NCBI RefSeq assembly: GCF_000758545.1
Contig: NZ_CP009279.1
Coordinates: forward strand, 3,658,001 to 3,722,000
From: Paenibacillus sp. FSL H7-0737
GTDB taxonomy: Bacteria > Bacillota > Bacilli > Paenibacillales > Paenibacillaceae
Direction of reading: 5' to 3'
Length of the DNA: 64,000 nucleotides
Position numbers and translations under genes: made by a program. Below are positions 32,656-41,827 of the stretch, in pieces. A model generated the notes under the pieces. It was not told the DNA's origin, searched no databases, and was given only the letters and a program-made list of their open reading frames with translations. Within the stretch, counting starts at the first letter, position 1; each line of letters opens with the position of its first letter.

Positions 32656-33307
32656 TGTACAGCATAAAACATTCTTCCACGAGCTTGGACACGTGCTCCG
32701 CCATGTTGGGGATCAGCGTCAGATTTCGGAGCTTTTCCAGCAAATGCAAGAAGCTGATGCCGAACGATTCAGTCTTTACGCAGCCATCCCCTTTTTCATG
32801 CTTGAAAAATTGCAGCTCCCTGCTTTCGAAGAAGAAGCGGCAGGTATAGTTGCAACCGTATTTCAGGTTCCTCCAGAATTCGCACTGTTGCGTCTGAAAC
32901 AGATTCGCGAGCGTATTGCTAGCGCTGAATTCATGACGGCTTTTACATATACTGCTGTGGCCAAGGAAAACACTTTACCATACACGACAACTCCTGAGCC
33001 AATCATACGAGGTGTTTACGGGCTTGACGATTTATCTAGACCCCACACGCTTATCATTGAACAACGTGGAGGCTTTAAGTGGGATCAGCCACTCTACATC
33101 GAGGTTAATGGAACCTTTAAAAGCGTGGATGTCCATCCAAACTCTAATCGGAATAGCGCTGTTGTTCGTTCAAGTGATCTTTTAATCCCTCCGAGCCGTT
33201 CTGGATACGTAATGATCGACATGGAGCGAATTGCTTCTCGACATGGACAAAACGCAAACAAATTGTTTCTAACCATAGAAGCTTTAGAAGATGCTATTAA
33301 TTTTTAA
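32645..33307 (+). pseudogene. ImmA/IrrE metallopeptidase, N-terminally truncated
   Basis: The recognisable part starts at HKTFFHELGHVLRHVGDQ, the HExxH zinc-peptidase motif, followed by EADAERFSLYAAIPFFML where the third ligand lies, and a C-terminal beta domain (GGFKWDQPLYIEVNGTFKSV). ImmA proteases normally have 60 or more residues before HELGH. Here the upstream codons (from 32612) are the antisense of rusA. ImmA cleaves the prophage repressor; with no repressor gene left, it is probably inert. It is followed by the integrase, in the usual int-immA order. Confidence 0.75.
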
Positions 33308-33324
33308 TTTAGGAGGACCTACTC

Positions 33325-34488
33325 ATGGCCAGCGTATTTAAAATACCTGCAAAGAACAAACAAGGCTACAAGTGGAAGTGTGTCATGGAGGGTCCTCCTG
33401 ATCCGGTCACAGGCAAGCGCCAACAGGTACCGAGGGTACGTGATACACAGAAGGAAGCCATCGCCGCAGCTCAGGCAGTTGTGGATCGTATGAAGGGTGG
33501 AACAGATACAAAGCGAGCCAAAAAAATGAAATTCAATGAGGCTGCTCAAGAATGGCTACAAGATTATATTATTACTAGCGGAGTTAAAGGAAAAACTGTG
33601 GAAGCTCATGTGTCCGACATTAATTTGCTGAACAAATATTATGGTGGAGCTAATATTGATAAAATAACACATAACCAACATCAAAAAATGCTCAACAATT
33701 TGTTTTCAGAAGGATATGAAATAAATTCCATCTATCGTTATCACTCAACAGCAAATTTAATTTTCAAATGGATTATCAAAGAAAATTTACGCATTGATAA
33801 TCCTTGTCAAAACATTAAAATGCCTAAAAAACAAAGGACAGTTTTAGAAGCTAAAAACAATGCACTGGAAGAAAAATTTCTGGAAAGAAGTGAAATTGAA
33901 GAATTTCTGGAAGTACTACAAAATCACGGTTTAGGTGATGATCTAGAGACGTTTTATTTTTTGCTGTTTAGCGGAGTGCGACCAGGAGAATTTTGTGCTT
34001 TAGAGTGGCCTGATTTCAACTTCGAAACTCATGACGTTCATATTTATAAAACACTTCACTTTCCACAGGGTGGAAGTGGCGCGTACCAATTAACACCTCC
34101 AAAGACTACCGGATCCGTCCGCACCTTTGATGTGGATGATTTCATCGTTGAGATGTTTAAGCGGTTAAAGATAAAACAGTCCGCTCGACATAAAAGATAC
34201 AAGGAGCTCCACGATGATTTTGTAGAGACTCAGTTTATTTTGACCAATAACAACGGAACACCATTTACAAACTGGAAGTTAGTTAATCGTATGGCTCGTC
34301 TAATGAAATTAACAAATATCAAGAAGCACGCAACTCCTCATATATTTCGACACACGCACATCACGATGCTAATCGAAGCAAGTATCGCGTCTGGCTCTCA
34401 GATTGATCTCAAAACGATTATGAAGCGTGTAGGTCACGATGATGCAAAAACCACACTCAATAATCCCAAGGATCTGCCGAGAATGTGA
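33325..34488 (+). pseudogene. int: Phage integrase lacking the catalytic tyrosine
   Basis: 387 residues after TTAGGAGGACCTACTC. N-terminal AP2-like arm-binding region, SAM-like core-binding domain (about 68-155) and catalytic domain with Arg219 (SGVRPGEF), His339-x-x-Arg342 (PHIFRHTH) and GHDDAKTTL at 370-378. Family members continue with an IYxH-type tyrosine about 10 residues later; here the frame ends NNPKDLPRM. Recombinase activity should be lost. The break probably reflects a short deletion near 34460. Confidence 0.8.
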
Positions 34489-34514
34489 TTTTTCTGTGAT
34501 TTCAAGATAAAAAA

Positions 34515-34570
34515 AAGACTCAAAATCCCTTGTAAACACTGATATATCAAGGTTTTTTGAGTCTTATACA
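34515..34570 (+). terminator. Integrase terminator near the prophage right end
   Basis: AAGACTCAAAA (34515-34525) pairs with TTTTGAGTCTT (34555-34565), with an inner CCTTG/CAAGG. It lies just past int, where the right attachment site is expected. No left copy was found by eye. Confidence 0.65.
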
Positions 34571-34675
34571 ATTTATTATATTAATATATTGGGGCAAACC
34601 GCAAGCATGCGTGTCCTTTCGAAAAAAAATGGGTCTTTATTCCCCTTATTATTCCAAAATATCAGTATATATAAA

Positions 34676-34706
34676 GAAAACCCCCTCACCGTTAAGTGTT
34701 GGGGTT
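34676..34706 (-). terminator. Terminator of cwlJ-gerQ
   Basis: AACCCC/GGGGTT stem with a 16-base interior, followed on the minus strand by TTTTC; it starts 24 bases past gerQ. Confidence 0.65.
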
Positions 34707-34729
34707 CATCCAGAAATATAAGGACTTGA

Positions 34730-35200
34730 TTAGCGACAGTTTCTTGTTGTTGGAGGATTACCGATCACTCCAGGGTACTGGTAAGTAAGGGGCTCATCAA
34801 ATGTAGCATAATCAAAATAAATCATAAGTAATACAGTACGTTGACCAGTTACTGGGTCACTAATAATAATGTGGTCACGACCCGCAGCTTCCAGCACACC
34901 CTTGTAAACTTTGGCATTCCACTCTTTGTTATTTTCGTAAGTAAAATAAAATGTACCTACTTTGCCTAAATTCAGTCTGAAAATATTTTCGATATACGAT
35001 TGTTCAAACTGTTGAGGTGGGTTTTGAACTACAACCCCTCCTGGTGTCATTGGACTTCCACTGCTAACTTGTGGCGGCATGCTACCCATGCCTTGCATTC
35101 CTTGCATCCCTTGCATTCCTGTAGACATTGGCATTTGCATACCTGAAGAAGAAACACTACCAATAGTATAAGTGACGGGACGGTATGGTTGAACGATCAT
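34730..35200 (-). CDS. gerQ: Spore coat protein GerQ
   Basis: 156 residues. The N-terminal half is Met/Gly/Gln-rich with MQGMQGMQGMGS repeats. The C-terminal half, FEQSYIENIFRLNLGKVGTF with WNAKVYKGVLEAAGRDHIII, is the conserved GerQ domain. In Bacillus, GerQ is cross-linked into the coat by transglutaminase and is needed for the cortex hydrolase CwlJ to localise. It follows cwlJ, as in Bacillus subtilis. Mother-cell expression is expected. Confidence 0.9.
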   Translation of the reverse strand: MIVQPYRPVTYTIGSVSSSGMQMPMSTGMQGMQGMQGMGSMPPQVSSGSPMTPGGVVVQNPPQQFEQSYIENIFRLNLGKVGTFYFTYENNKEWNAKVYKGVLEAAGRDHIIISDPVTGQRTVLLMIYFDYATFDEPLTYQYPGVIGNPPTTRNCR

Positions 35201-35276
35201 TTAATGAAACCTCCTAAATGTTTATCGGAGCAGTTGCTCCCTTTGGACACAAAAGAACCTTTGCACTAGCTTACTG

Positions 35277-35311
35277 AGAGAATTACTCATAATAATGAGT
35301 AATTCTCTTTT
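35277..35311 (+). terminator. Hairpin between cwlJ and gerQ
   Basis: GAGAATTACTCAT pairs with ATGAGTAATTCTC; the T run follows on the plus strand only. On the minus-strand transcript it may act as an intercistronic stabiliser rather than a full stop. Confidence 0.5.
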
Positions 35312-35324
35312 ACACAGTTCCCTG

Positions 35325-35756
35325 TTAATTACCAATAAATACAGACGGACAATCTTCACCAGTCGGAGTAAAGAAGCAATGAGCTTTAAAGCGGCCTGTG
35401 TTTTGTTGGTTATACCAGGTTGGAGGGCAATCTCCTACAGGACGGAAGAACCATAAAGCATTGGTCGCTGGCCATGTTCTTTCACCTGCAATTGCACGTT
35501 TAGCAAGACGGATATCTGCTTCTCTTGCTCGTTGATAGAAGTAGCTTTTCTGCGGGGCTTCGAATCCTCCTGGACTTTGATAGACCATGTCATTCACATT
35601 ACGAATGTTCAAAAAATCAAGGCAATTGCCAAGAATCCGGTTGACACCAACATTGCCGACCATAAGCATACCGAGATCTCCATCTTCCTCAGCTTCCGCT
35701 CTCATCAACCGCGCTAGCACCTTCACATCTTCCGAGTTCGTTTTGATGACGGCCAC
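35325..35756 (-). CDS. cwlJ: Spore cortex-lytic hydrolase CwlJ
   Basis: 143 residues from a GTG after AAGGAGGAGACAGC; upstream codons in the longer frame are not supported. SleB/CwlJ hydrolase domain: LARLMRAEAEEDGDLGMLMV (catalytic Glu in the RAEA motif), FEAPQKSYFYQRAREADIRL, ATNALWFFRPVGDCPPTWYN and the end FFTPTGEDCPSVFIGN. It degrades muramic-lactam cortex during germination, is triggered by calcium dipicolinate, and depends on GerQ encoded next to it. It has the usual CwlJ length and no signal peptide. Confidence 0.92.
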   Translation of the reverse strand: MAVIKTNSEDVKVLARLMRAEAEEDGDLGMLMVGNVGVNRILGNCLDFLNIRNVNDMVYQSPGGFEAPQKSYFYQRAREADIRLAKRAIAGERTWPATNALWFFRPVGDCPPTWYNQQNTGRFKAHCFFTPTGEDCPSVFIGN

Positions 35757-35969
35757 GCTGTCTCCTCCTTGGGGTTGCTTCGTAAACAACCTCGTTCTTA
35801 ACTGCATGGTGTATTGTATGTGCATTAGCCCAAGAGGTGACAGTTCCAACCTAATTTTAAAGCCATTTGCTTTCCGTTAGGTTCTTAATAGTCCGCAAAT
35901 AAAAACCATTCTCTCTGCTCCGTTGAAAGGAACAGAAGAATGGTTTAAGAATGAATGTATAGCTAATGA

Positions 35970-36368
35970 CTACTCCGCTGTGGAGTATTGTGGTTGTCGC
36001 TCAAATCCGTGATATCTGGTTCCTTGATAGGTAAGCATGCCTTTATCGCCTTCTGCACTCATTCCATATTCATGGCCATCTACTTTAAATTCAATTCGAC
36101 TGCCCCCATTCAATTCGTACGTTAAGTAGTAGGTTGTACTCGTACGACTTGAACCATTATCTTCTTGAACCTGCTGCTGTCTTATTTCACTCCGCTTGCT
36201 GACGATACGGGCAGGGATGGTTAGCATGGGTGAGCTATTGTTCCGGCTCCATTGAAGCAAACCCCTGCCTGCTGATACTGCAAGAATACCAACCATTACA
36301 ATGAGAAATATTGGCATCACTGTTCCAGAGAAATCAAACATCCATGAAAGATCCGGGCCCATTCCCAT
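35970..36368 (-). CDS. DUF2500 membrane protein
   Basis: 132 residues from the ATG after AAGGGGGAAAATGTC (longer starts are possible up to 36464). An N-terminal membrane helix (VMPIFLIVMVGILAVSAGRG) is followed by a beta-rich domain: LTIPARIVSKRSEIRQQQVQ, TTYYLTYELNGGSRIEFKVD and GDKGMLTYQGTRYHGFER. This is the DUF2500 layout; the function is unknown. Monocistronic. Confidence 0.8.
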   Translation of the reverse strand: MGMGPDLSWMFDFSGTVMPIFLIVMVGILAVSAGRGLLQWSRNNSSPMLTIPARIVSKRSEIRQQQVQEDNGSSRTSTTYYLTYELNGGSRIEFKVDGHEYGMSAEGDKGMLTYQGTRYHGFERQPQYSTAE

Positions 36369-36487
36369 GACATTTTCCCCCTTCATACCCATTAATTCAA
36401 CCCTTAACTTAACTTCAGGCACTTCTTCTGTACATGTATATGCCTCTTCTAGTCCAGAAAGCATTAAATTAGTGAGACTTCATGCAA

Positions 36488-36533
36488 AAAGACCACTTCG
36501 TTTTCTTAGAAATCAAGAAATCGAGTGGTCTTT
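36488..36533 (-). terminator. Terminator of the small Cys-rich gene
   Basis: AAAGACCACTTCG/CGAGTGGTCTTT stem, followed on the minus strand by TTTTTGC; 24 bases past the stop at 36557. Confidence 0.75.
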
Positions 36534-36556
36534 AATCATAATTTTGAGTGATCAGA

Positions 36557-36733
36557 TTAAGCATGAACGAGGTCTAGCAATTGCTTCGTTTCGTCAGTCT
36601 CAACATCTAACATACCATTGTCTGCCCAGCATGCTCTGCATTGTTCTTCCGTTTCACACAGGTGAGCGTCATCACAGTTGTAGCAAAGTTGCAGCAGGTT
36701 TCTTGTCATATAATCTGTTTCAAAAGTTTTCAT
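36557..36733 (-). CDS. Small Cys-rich protein
   Basis: 58 residues after ATAGGAGAGATTACA, beginning MKTFETDYMTRNLLQLCYNC. Five cysteines (YNCDDAHLCETEEQCRACW) suggest a zinc or redox site. The acidic C-terminus is helical. Family not recognised; it has its own terminator. Confidence 0.6.
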   Translation of the reverse strand: MKTFETDYMTRNLLQLCYNCDDAHLCETEEQCRACWADNGMLDVETDETKQLLDLVHA

Positions 36734-36923
36734 TGTAATCTCTCCTATTCGAAAGTTAAGTTTGTGAAAATTTGAACTTGTTCTATGTGTTAAATATATC
36801 ACACGATCATTTAAATGTCATGTGATTTTTTTCACATCTATAAAGAAAATTTTAATTAAGTTTTTTCCTTATATTCAATCAATCAAAAACATAATGATTT
36901 AGAAGTTCATTCTTATTCAAAAA

Positions 36924-36965
36924 AAGCTGTTTCAAAAGTATTATCCTCTACTTTTGAAACAGCTT
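36924..36965 (-). terminator. Terminator of the permease-lipoprotein operon
   Basis: AAGCTGTTTCAAAAG pairs perfectly with CTTTTGAAACAGCTT, followed on the minus strand by TTTTT; ten bases past the lipoprotein stop. Confidence 0.9.
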
Positions 36966-36974
36966 CACTTCACT

Positions 36975-38282
36975 TTACATCACACGCCAACTAATCCCAC
37001 CATTTGTAGTTTGCAAGAGGAGCGAGCGTTTTTGTTCTTTTTTCTCAAGTAAAAGCCATCCCACCTCTGTGGAAATAAACTGCATCTTAATCGTCTCAGG
37101 ATATTCCTCAAGCTTAGACTGCAGAACACTGCTCTCCTTTAGAGGGAGCCAAGTTTTCCCTTGGTTAGCGGTATGGTAAAGAGTATCACCAATAATGGCC
37201 CAACCAACTTGCGAATTCAGAAACGTCGGAGCGCTCTGATGATTCCCTCCGGTTGGACTCTTTAATTCAAACGGTGTGAATTTCCAGTTATCTCCACCAT
37301 TAGCGGTAAAGTAACCGTGGTAAGTAATCGTCTTATCTTTATCATTTTGGCAGCCCACAGACATCCAACCATTAGTCTTACTAGCATCGAAGAACTCTGG
37401 TTTGCCAGTAATGACTCTGTCACAGCTTTCCAGTTGTTCATTTACTAGAAAAGACTGTCCTGGATTCCAACTCTGACCACCGTCCTTAGTTATAAAGATC
37501 TTAGGAAGGGCACCGGTCTGCAAAGTCACAAATCCTTCTACACGACTCTTGAAGATCATTCCAGTACTTACACCTGTGAACGGGATCGAATGATTGGGAA
37601 GGTTCGGATTATACTGTTCATTCTGCATCACTTCTTCCCATGTGGCCCCACCGTCTGACGTTGAATAAATCGCCTTGCTTTCCTTATTAGGAGTAGCGTT
37701 CGCAGAGGTCATTAACCATCCCTGTGTTGGTGAATTGAAATAAACGGAAGATACATTATTATCATCACCTAATGAAGAGATTTTCCAGCTTTTCCCTCCA
37801 TCAGTAGTTCGTAGCACTATATTCTCTGTCGTACCAAAAGCACTTCTTATAATCCAACCATGGTTAGAGTCAGTAAAAAAGATGCCTTTTCCATAGACAG
37901 GTGTGGACAGGAACTGCACATTGGGTGCAGGAGAAATATTAGCCCAGGTCGCCCCGTTATTATGGGTAACGTACAAACGAAGTTCATTTTTTGTTACACC
38001 CCATACCATGCCCTCTGTCTCACTAAGCAGATGAAAACCCGTAATTCGAGTTTGAACCTGATATTTCGGGCCACTCTCTTTGTTAGTATTGTTATTTGGT
38101 GGTGTAATCAGAGTAATCGTCTGTCCTTCTTCCGGTGCTTCTGTAGGCTGTGGCTGTGGAGAAGGCTCCGGTGGTGGTGAAGAACATGCTGAGACTATCC
38201 ACGCTAAAAAAAATAGCATCATAAACATTCTTAGAGTTTTCAATCCAGCGGTTCTAGATGTCAATGCCCTCTCTCCTCTCAA
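36975..38282 (-). CDS. Ycf48-like beta-propeller lipoprotein
   Basis: 435 residues. A long basic signal region, the lipobox WIVSACSS, then a Pro-rich spacer (PEPSPQPQPTEAPEEG). The rest is repeated BNR/Asp-box blades: YVTHNNGATW, RTTDGGKSWK, STSDGGATWE, ITKDGGQSWN, FTANGGDNWK and TTNGGISWRV. This is the YCF48/sialidase-type propeller anchored outside the membrane. It starts eight bases after the permease gene, so the two form an operon. The ligand is unknown. Confidence 0.85.
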   Translation of the reverse strand: MRGERALTSRTAGLKTLRMFMMLFFLAWIVSACSSPPPEPSPQPQPTEAPEEGQTITLITPPNNNTNKESGPKYQVQTRITGFHLLSETEGMVWGVTKNELRLYVTHNNGATWANISPAPNVQFLSTPVYGKGIFFTDSNHGWIIRSAFGTTENIVLRTTDGGKSWKISSLGDDNNVSSVYFNSPTQGWLMTSANATPNKESKAIYSTSDGGATWEEVMQNEQYNPNLPNHSIPFTGVSTGMIFKSRVEGFVTLQTGALPKIFITKDGGQSWNPGQSFLVNEQLESCDRVITGKPEFFDASKTNGWMSVGCQNDKDKTITYHGYFTANGGDNWKFTPFELKSPTGGNHQSAPTFLNSQVGWAIIGDTLYHTANQGKTWLPLKESSVLQSKLEEYPETIKMQFISTEVGWLLLEKKEQKRSLLLQTTNGGISWRVM

Positions 38283-38290
38283 TTGGAATC

Positions 38291-39673
38291 TTATTTATGA
38301 TTTAACTTACTATTACGGTAGCCGTATAGAAAATAGATCAGAAGTCCAAGACTCGTCCAAATCAGAAACCCAATCCATGTCTCACTTCCTAGATTATACA
38401 TCAAATATCCGCATGTTGCCGCACTTAGCAATGGAATGAAGGGTACCCAGGGTACTCTGAACCCTCTTTTCATATTGGGATGAATAACCCGCAGGGCAAT
38501 TACCCCCAAAGAAACGACAAAGAAGGCAAACAGTGTTCCAATGCTTGTTAAGTTAGCCAATCGATCCAAAGGAATAAAGCCCGTTAATACAGCTATAATG
38601 ATCCCAACCATCCACGTACTACGAATAGGTGTCTGTGTTTTAGCATTGATCTTAGACAATCCTCGTGGTAAAAGACCATCACGTGAGATTGCGAATAACA
38701 GTCGGGTTTGACCGAACAGCATTACGAGCAGTACGGTGGTCATTCCCGCAATAGCTCCAACAGAGATTAGACCCGCTATCATATCTTGATTTACAACACG
38801 AAGCGCATAAGATACGGGATCACTAACATTGAGATCCGTATAAGGTATAATACCTGTTAATACAAGTGAAACTAGGATATACAATACAGAACATATAGCA
38901 AGGGATGAAATAATCCCTATAGGCAAATCGCGCTGTGGCTGCTTTACTTCTTCTGCAGCAGTCGATAACGCATCAAAACCTATGTAGGCAAAGAAGACAG
39001 TTGCCGCACCGTTTACAACACCTTGATAGCCAAAGGGTAGAAATGGAGTCCAGTTCTCTGGTTTAACATAGAAAAATCCAGTTACGATAAACAAAAGAAC
39101 TACAGCTATTTTGATAACGACCATAATCGCATTAAAACGAGCAGTCTCTTTAGTTCCCCGTGTTAGTAAATAGGAAATTAGTAAAATGATTATTACTGCT
39201 GGTAAATTAATAATGGTACCTGCTTCCGCATTATACGCCCCGGATAGTGCTGTAGGAATATGGATACCAAAGCCCTCTAAAAGTCCCTGCAAATAGCCTG
39301 ACCATCCACTGCTTACTGCAGCTGCTGCAACGCCATACTCTAACACAAGATCCCAGCCCAAAATCCAAGCAAGTAATTCTCCAAAAGCTACATAACTATA
39401 AGAATAGGCACTTCCGGAGACCGGGATGGTCGATGCAAACTCTGAATAACAAAGGGCTGACAGCACGCAGGCAAACGCGGCTAACAGGAATGAAATGACA
39501 AGGCCAGGACCAGCGTGTTCTGCTGCCGCTACTCCTGTCATTACAAAAATACCAGTACCAATAATCGCTCCTACACCTAACATGGTTAGATCCAGCGCAC
39601 CAAGTGTTTTGTTCAACTTGGTTGCACCCGAGTTTGAAGGTGCGATTAGCGGTTTTTTGCGAAATAAATCCAT
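38291..39673 (-). CDS. APC-family amino acid permease, YfnA-like
   Basis: 460 residues, 12 predicted helices. N-terminal LGALDLTMLGVGAIIGTGIF with the GxGxGxF-type substrate motif of helix 1, EFASTIPVSGSAYSYSYVAF and FFAYIGFDALSTAAEEVKQP are diagnostic of cationic amino acid transporter-type APC permeases. The length matches YfnA of Bacillus. It moves amino acids with protons across the membrane; the substrate is not evident. Confidence 0.85.
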   Translation of the reverse strand: MDLFRKKPLIAPSNSGATKLNKTLGALDLTMLGVGAIIGTGIFVMTGVAAAEHAGPGLVISFLLAAFACVLSALCYSEFASTIPVSGSAYSYSYVAFGELLAWILGWDLVLEYGVAAAAVSSGWSGYLQGLLEGFGIHIPTALSGAYNAEAGTIINLPAVIIILLISYLLTRGTKETARFNAIMVVIKIAVVLLFIVTGFFYVKPENWTPFLPFGYQGVVNGAATVFFAYIGFDALSTAAEEVKQPQRDLPIGIISSLAICSVLYILVSLVLTGIIPYTDLNVSDPVSYALRVVNQDMIAGLISVGAIAGMTTVLLVMLFGQTRLLFAISRDGLLPRGLSKINAKTQTPIRSTWMVGIIIAVLTGFIPLDRLANLTSIGTLFAFFVVSLGVIALRVIHPNMKRGFRVPWVPFIPLLSAATCGYLMYNLGSETWIGFLIWTSLGLLIYFLYGYRNSKLNHK

Positions 39674-39845
39674 TCTTACATTCTCTCCTGTCTAGTCTTG
39701 TTGTCAAATTGATTAGAGAATTTCTATTAAGTATGCCCAAAATGGGGTAATGCATTAAATAAGACCTGCTTGAAAACAATATCGTTAGCGATTATGATGG
39801 ACAAGATTAAAAGCTAAAAATTTTAATTACTGAGGAGATGGAATC

Positions 39846-40769
39846 ATGGCCCCCCCGAAACCCAATCGTGTCGTAGTCATTGGTACTGGAGCAGTTGGTA
39901 CAACAACAGCCTATACATTACTGCTACGGAGACGTATGCCTGAGCTCGTACTTATTGACGTTAATCAAAAGAAAGCCCTTGGAGAAGCATTGGATATGAA
40001 TCACGGCATGCCCTTTGTTGGTGGTGTGAAGCTATGGGCTGGTACATATGAAGATTGCCGGGAAGCGGATATCATCATTGTAACGGCCGGTGCATCACAA
40101 AAACCGGGTGAAACCCGGATAGATCTTCTCCGCAAAAACATTTCAATTTTCAAAGATATCGTTCAAAAAATCACCAAATATAATCAACATGCGATACTAC
40201 TTATTGCTACTAATCCTGTAGATATTTTGTCATATGCCACTTTGAAAATAAGCGGTTTTGATCGCAGAAGAGTCATCGGTTCCGGAACGGTGCTGGATAG
40301 TGCACGTTTTCGCTACCTGATTGGACGCCACAAAGAAATTGATCCACGCAGTATTCATGGTCAGATTATCGGGGAACATGGAGACTCGGAACTTCCTGTT
40401 TGGAGTCTAGCGAATGTTGCCGGGATTGATCTCGGTTTTGACGAAGCAGAACAAGATGAAATATTCCAAGATACTAAGAATGCCGCTTATGAAATTATTG
40501 ATGCCAAAGGCTCAACCTCTTACGCAATAGCATTAGCACTAGATCGTATTGTGGTATCCATTCTTCATAATGAAGGCTCTGTATTGAACGTATCTACTTT
40601 ATTGAATAATTATAACGGAGTTTCGGATGTCTACCTTGGCGCCCCTTGCGTCGTAGATCGGTCCGGTGTACGAGAAGTACTAGATCTTCCATTAAATGAG
40701 ACAGAACGAGCTCTATTCCAAAAATCTGCCGAGAAGCTTAAAGCTGAGATAGCTAAGCTAGAACTATAA
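39846..40769 (+). CDS. ldh: L-lactate dehydrogenase
   Basis: 307 residues after ACTGAGGAGATGGAATC. NAD-binding VVVIGTGAVGTTTAYTLLLR, adenine-site ELVLIDVN, TAGASQKPGETRIDLLRKN (substrate Arg), IATNPVDILSYATLK, and the catalytic IIGEHGDSELPVWS with the essential His. It interconverts pyruvate and lactate using NADH in fermentation. It is close to the usual 310-320 residues. Monocistronic with its own terminator. Confidence 0.92.
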   Translation: MAPPKPNRVVVIGTGAVGTTTAYTLLLRRRMPELVLIDVNQKKALGEALDMNHGMPFVGGVKLWAGTYEDCREADIIIVTAGASQKPGETRIDLLRKNISIFKDIVQKITKYNQHAILLIATNPVDILSYATLKISGFDRRRVIGSGTVLDSARFRYLIGRHKEIDPRSIHGQIIGEHGDSELPVWSLANVAGIDLGFDEAEQDEIFQDTKNAAYEIIDAKGSTSYAIALALDRIVVSILHNEGSVLNVSTLLNNYNGVSDVYLGAPCVVDRSGVREVLDLPLNETERALFQKSAEKLKAEIAKLEL

Positions 40770-40783
40770 GCAAATGAATACAT

Positions 40784-40832
40784 GGGGCTCTCCCTGTTGT
40801 CATGATACATGGCCGGGGATAGCCCCTTTTTC
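40784..40832 (+). terminator. Terminator of ldh
   Basis: GGGGCT...AGCCCC outer stem with inner partial pairing, followed by TTTTTC. Confidence 0.75.
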
Positions 40833-40858
40833 ATGAAAGATTTGCACTTAGAATTCTA

Positions 40859-41764
40859 TCAAATCTGGACTTGCAATTTCGACATGGCTTCTTCCTTCTC
40901 ACGGCTCGTGATATGCGTGTAAACCGTTGTTGTCTGAATGGAAGAGTGTCCCAGCAGCTCCTGAACCGTCCTCAGATCCGCACCTTTTCGTAGCAGCATG
41001 GTAGCGAAGGAATGTCGTAGCTTATGGCTGGAATAGGGTCGACGTTGTGCAACAGGCACATCCCTTTGGAAACGATCGAAGGTGTCCGCAGCGATTTGCT
41101 GAATGCCACGTATGGACAGCCTGCGTCCTTTCTGTGAAATGAACATAGCTTCCTCTTTACTGCGCCAAGGATTTAATCGTTCTTCAATCGCCAGATCGAG
41201 AAAAGGTACCACATCCTCTGGAATCGGTACATTACGCCATTTACGTCCCTTACCGAACACTCGAAGGGAATGTCTTTCTACATTATAATCACTTAAATTA
41301 AGCGTGTGGACTTCCCCCACCCGAAGCCCCATATAGGACATGAGTAAAAAGACTGCTAAATTACGACCTTTGTATTTCCCATCTATAGAAGACAAAAATC
41401 GCCCCAGATCACCTTCATCTAAGTAGACCGGTTCGCGATTGATCTCAGTTTTAGATTTCTTAATCCCAGCTGCAGGATTGGTTAGAAGCAATTCCAGCTC
41501 AATTAATGCCTTAAAAAAACAGTTAATTGAGGCATGCTTCCGGTTACGGGTAGCATCACTTACTCCACGTTCACGCACTGACGTAAGAAAAGAAATAACA
41601 TGTAGCTTCTTTACGGACTCTAGCTTTTTACCATTCAGACTTTCTAAAAACTGTTTTACATCCACTAAATAGGATTTCTGCGTATAGGGAGTGTAACCGG
41701 CATCCTTCATCCAGATTAAAAAAGCCTCAAGCCCCTCTTCGTAGTCTTCACTCCACTCATTCAT
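40859..41764 (-). CDS. XerC/XerD-like tyrosine recombinase
   Basis: 301 residues with the complete catalytic set: Arg in [17 protein letters not shown], Lys in [48 protein letters not shown] with the nucleophile Tyr. The N-terminal SAM-like core-binding domain is present ([20 protein letters not shown]). It is similar in length to XerC/XerD. A second recombinase, XerS, is encoded 21 kb away and probably handles dimer resolution, so this one may act on another site or element. Confidence 0.85.
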   Translation of the reverse strand: MNEWSEDYEEGLEAFLIWMKDAGYTPYTQKSYLVDVKQFLESLNGKKLESVKKLHVISFLTSVRERGVSDATRNRKHASINCFFKALIELELLLTNPAAGIKKSKTEINREPVYLDEGDLGRFLSSIDGKYKGRNLAVFLLMSYMGLRVGEVHTLNLSDYNVERHSLRVFGKGRKWRNVPIPEDVVPFLDLAIEERLNPWRSKEEAMFISQKGRRLSIRGIQQIAADTFDRFQRDVPVAQRRPYSSHKLRHSFATMLLRKGADLRTVQELLGHSSIQTTTVYTHITSREKEEAMSKLQVQI

Positions 41765-41827
41765 GGCTTCGAGCCTCCCTTGATTTCGACAATCTATTGT
41801 ACCATAGAATAGCTACAAGAATTAAAC

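Larger units (their letters stand above)
4119..34570. mobile_element. Defective PBSX/skin-like prophage with contractile-tail genes
   Basis: Gene order and content (XtmA/XtmB-like terminase, XkdE-like portal, XkdF-like protease, capsid, YqbF-YqbH-like proteins, XkdJ-like terminator, YqzN-like protein, XkdK-like sheath, XkdM-like tube, XkdN-like chaperone, holin, integrase) match the PBSX/skin group of Bacillus prophages. Tape measure, baseplate, tail fibre, endolysin, repressor and replication genes are missing. The int, rusA, immA and methyltransferase genes are damaged, so it should neither excise nor form plaques. Outer limits are approximate: the left end lies somewhere in 3.7-4.1 kb and the right end after the integrase terminator. 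Confidence 0.8.
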
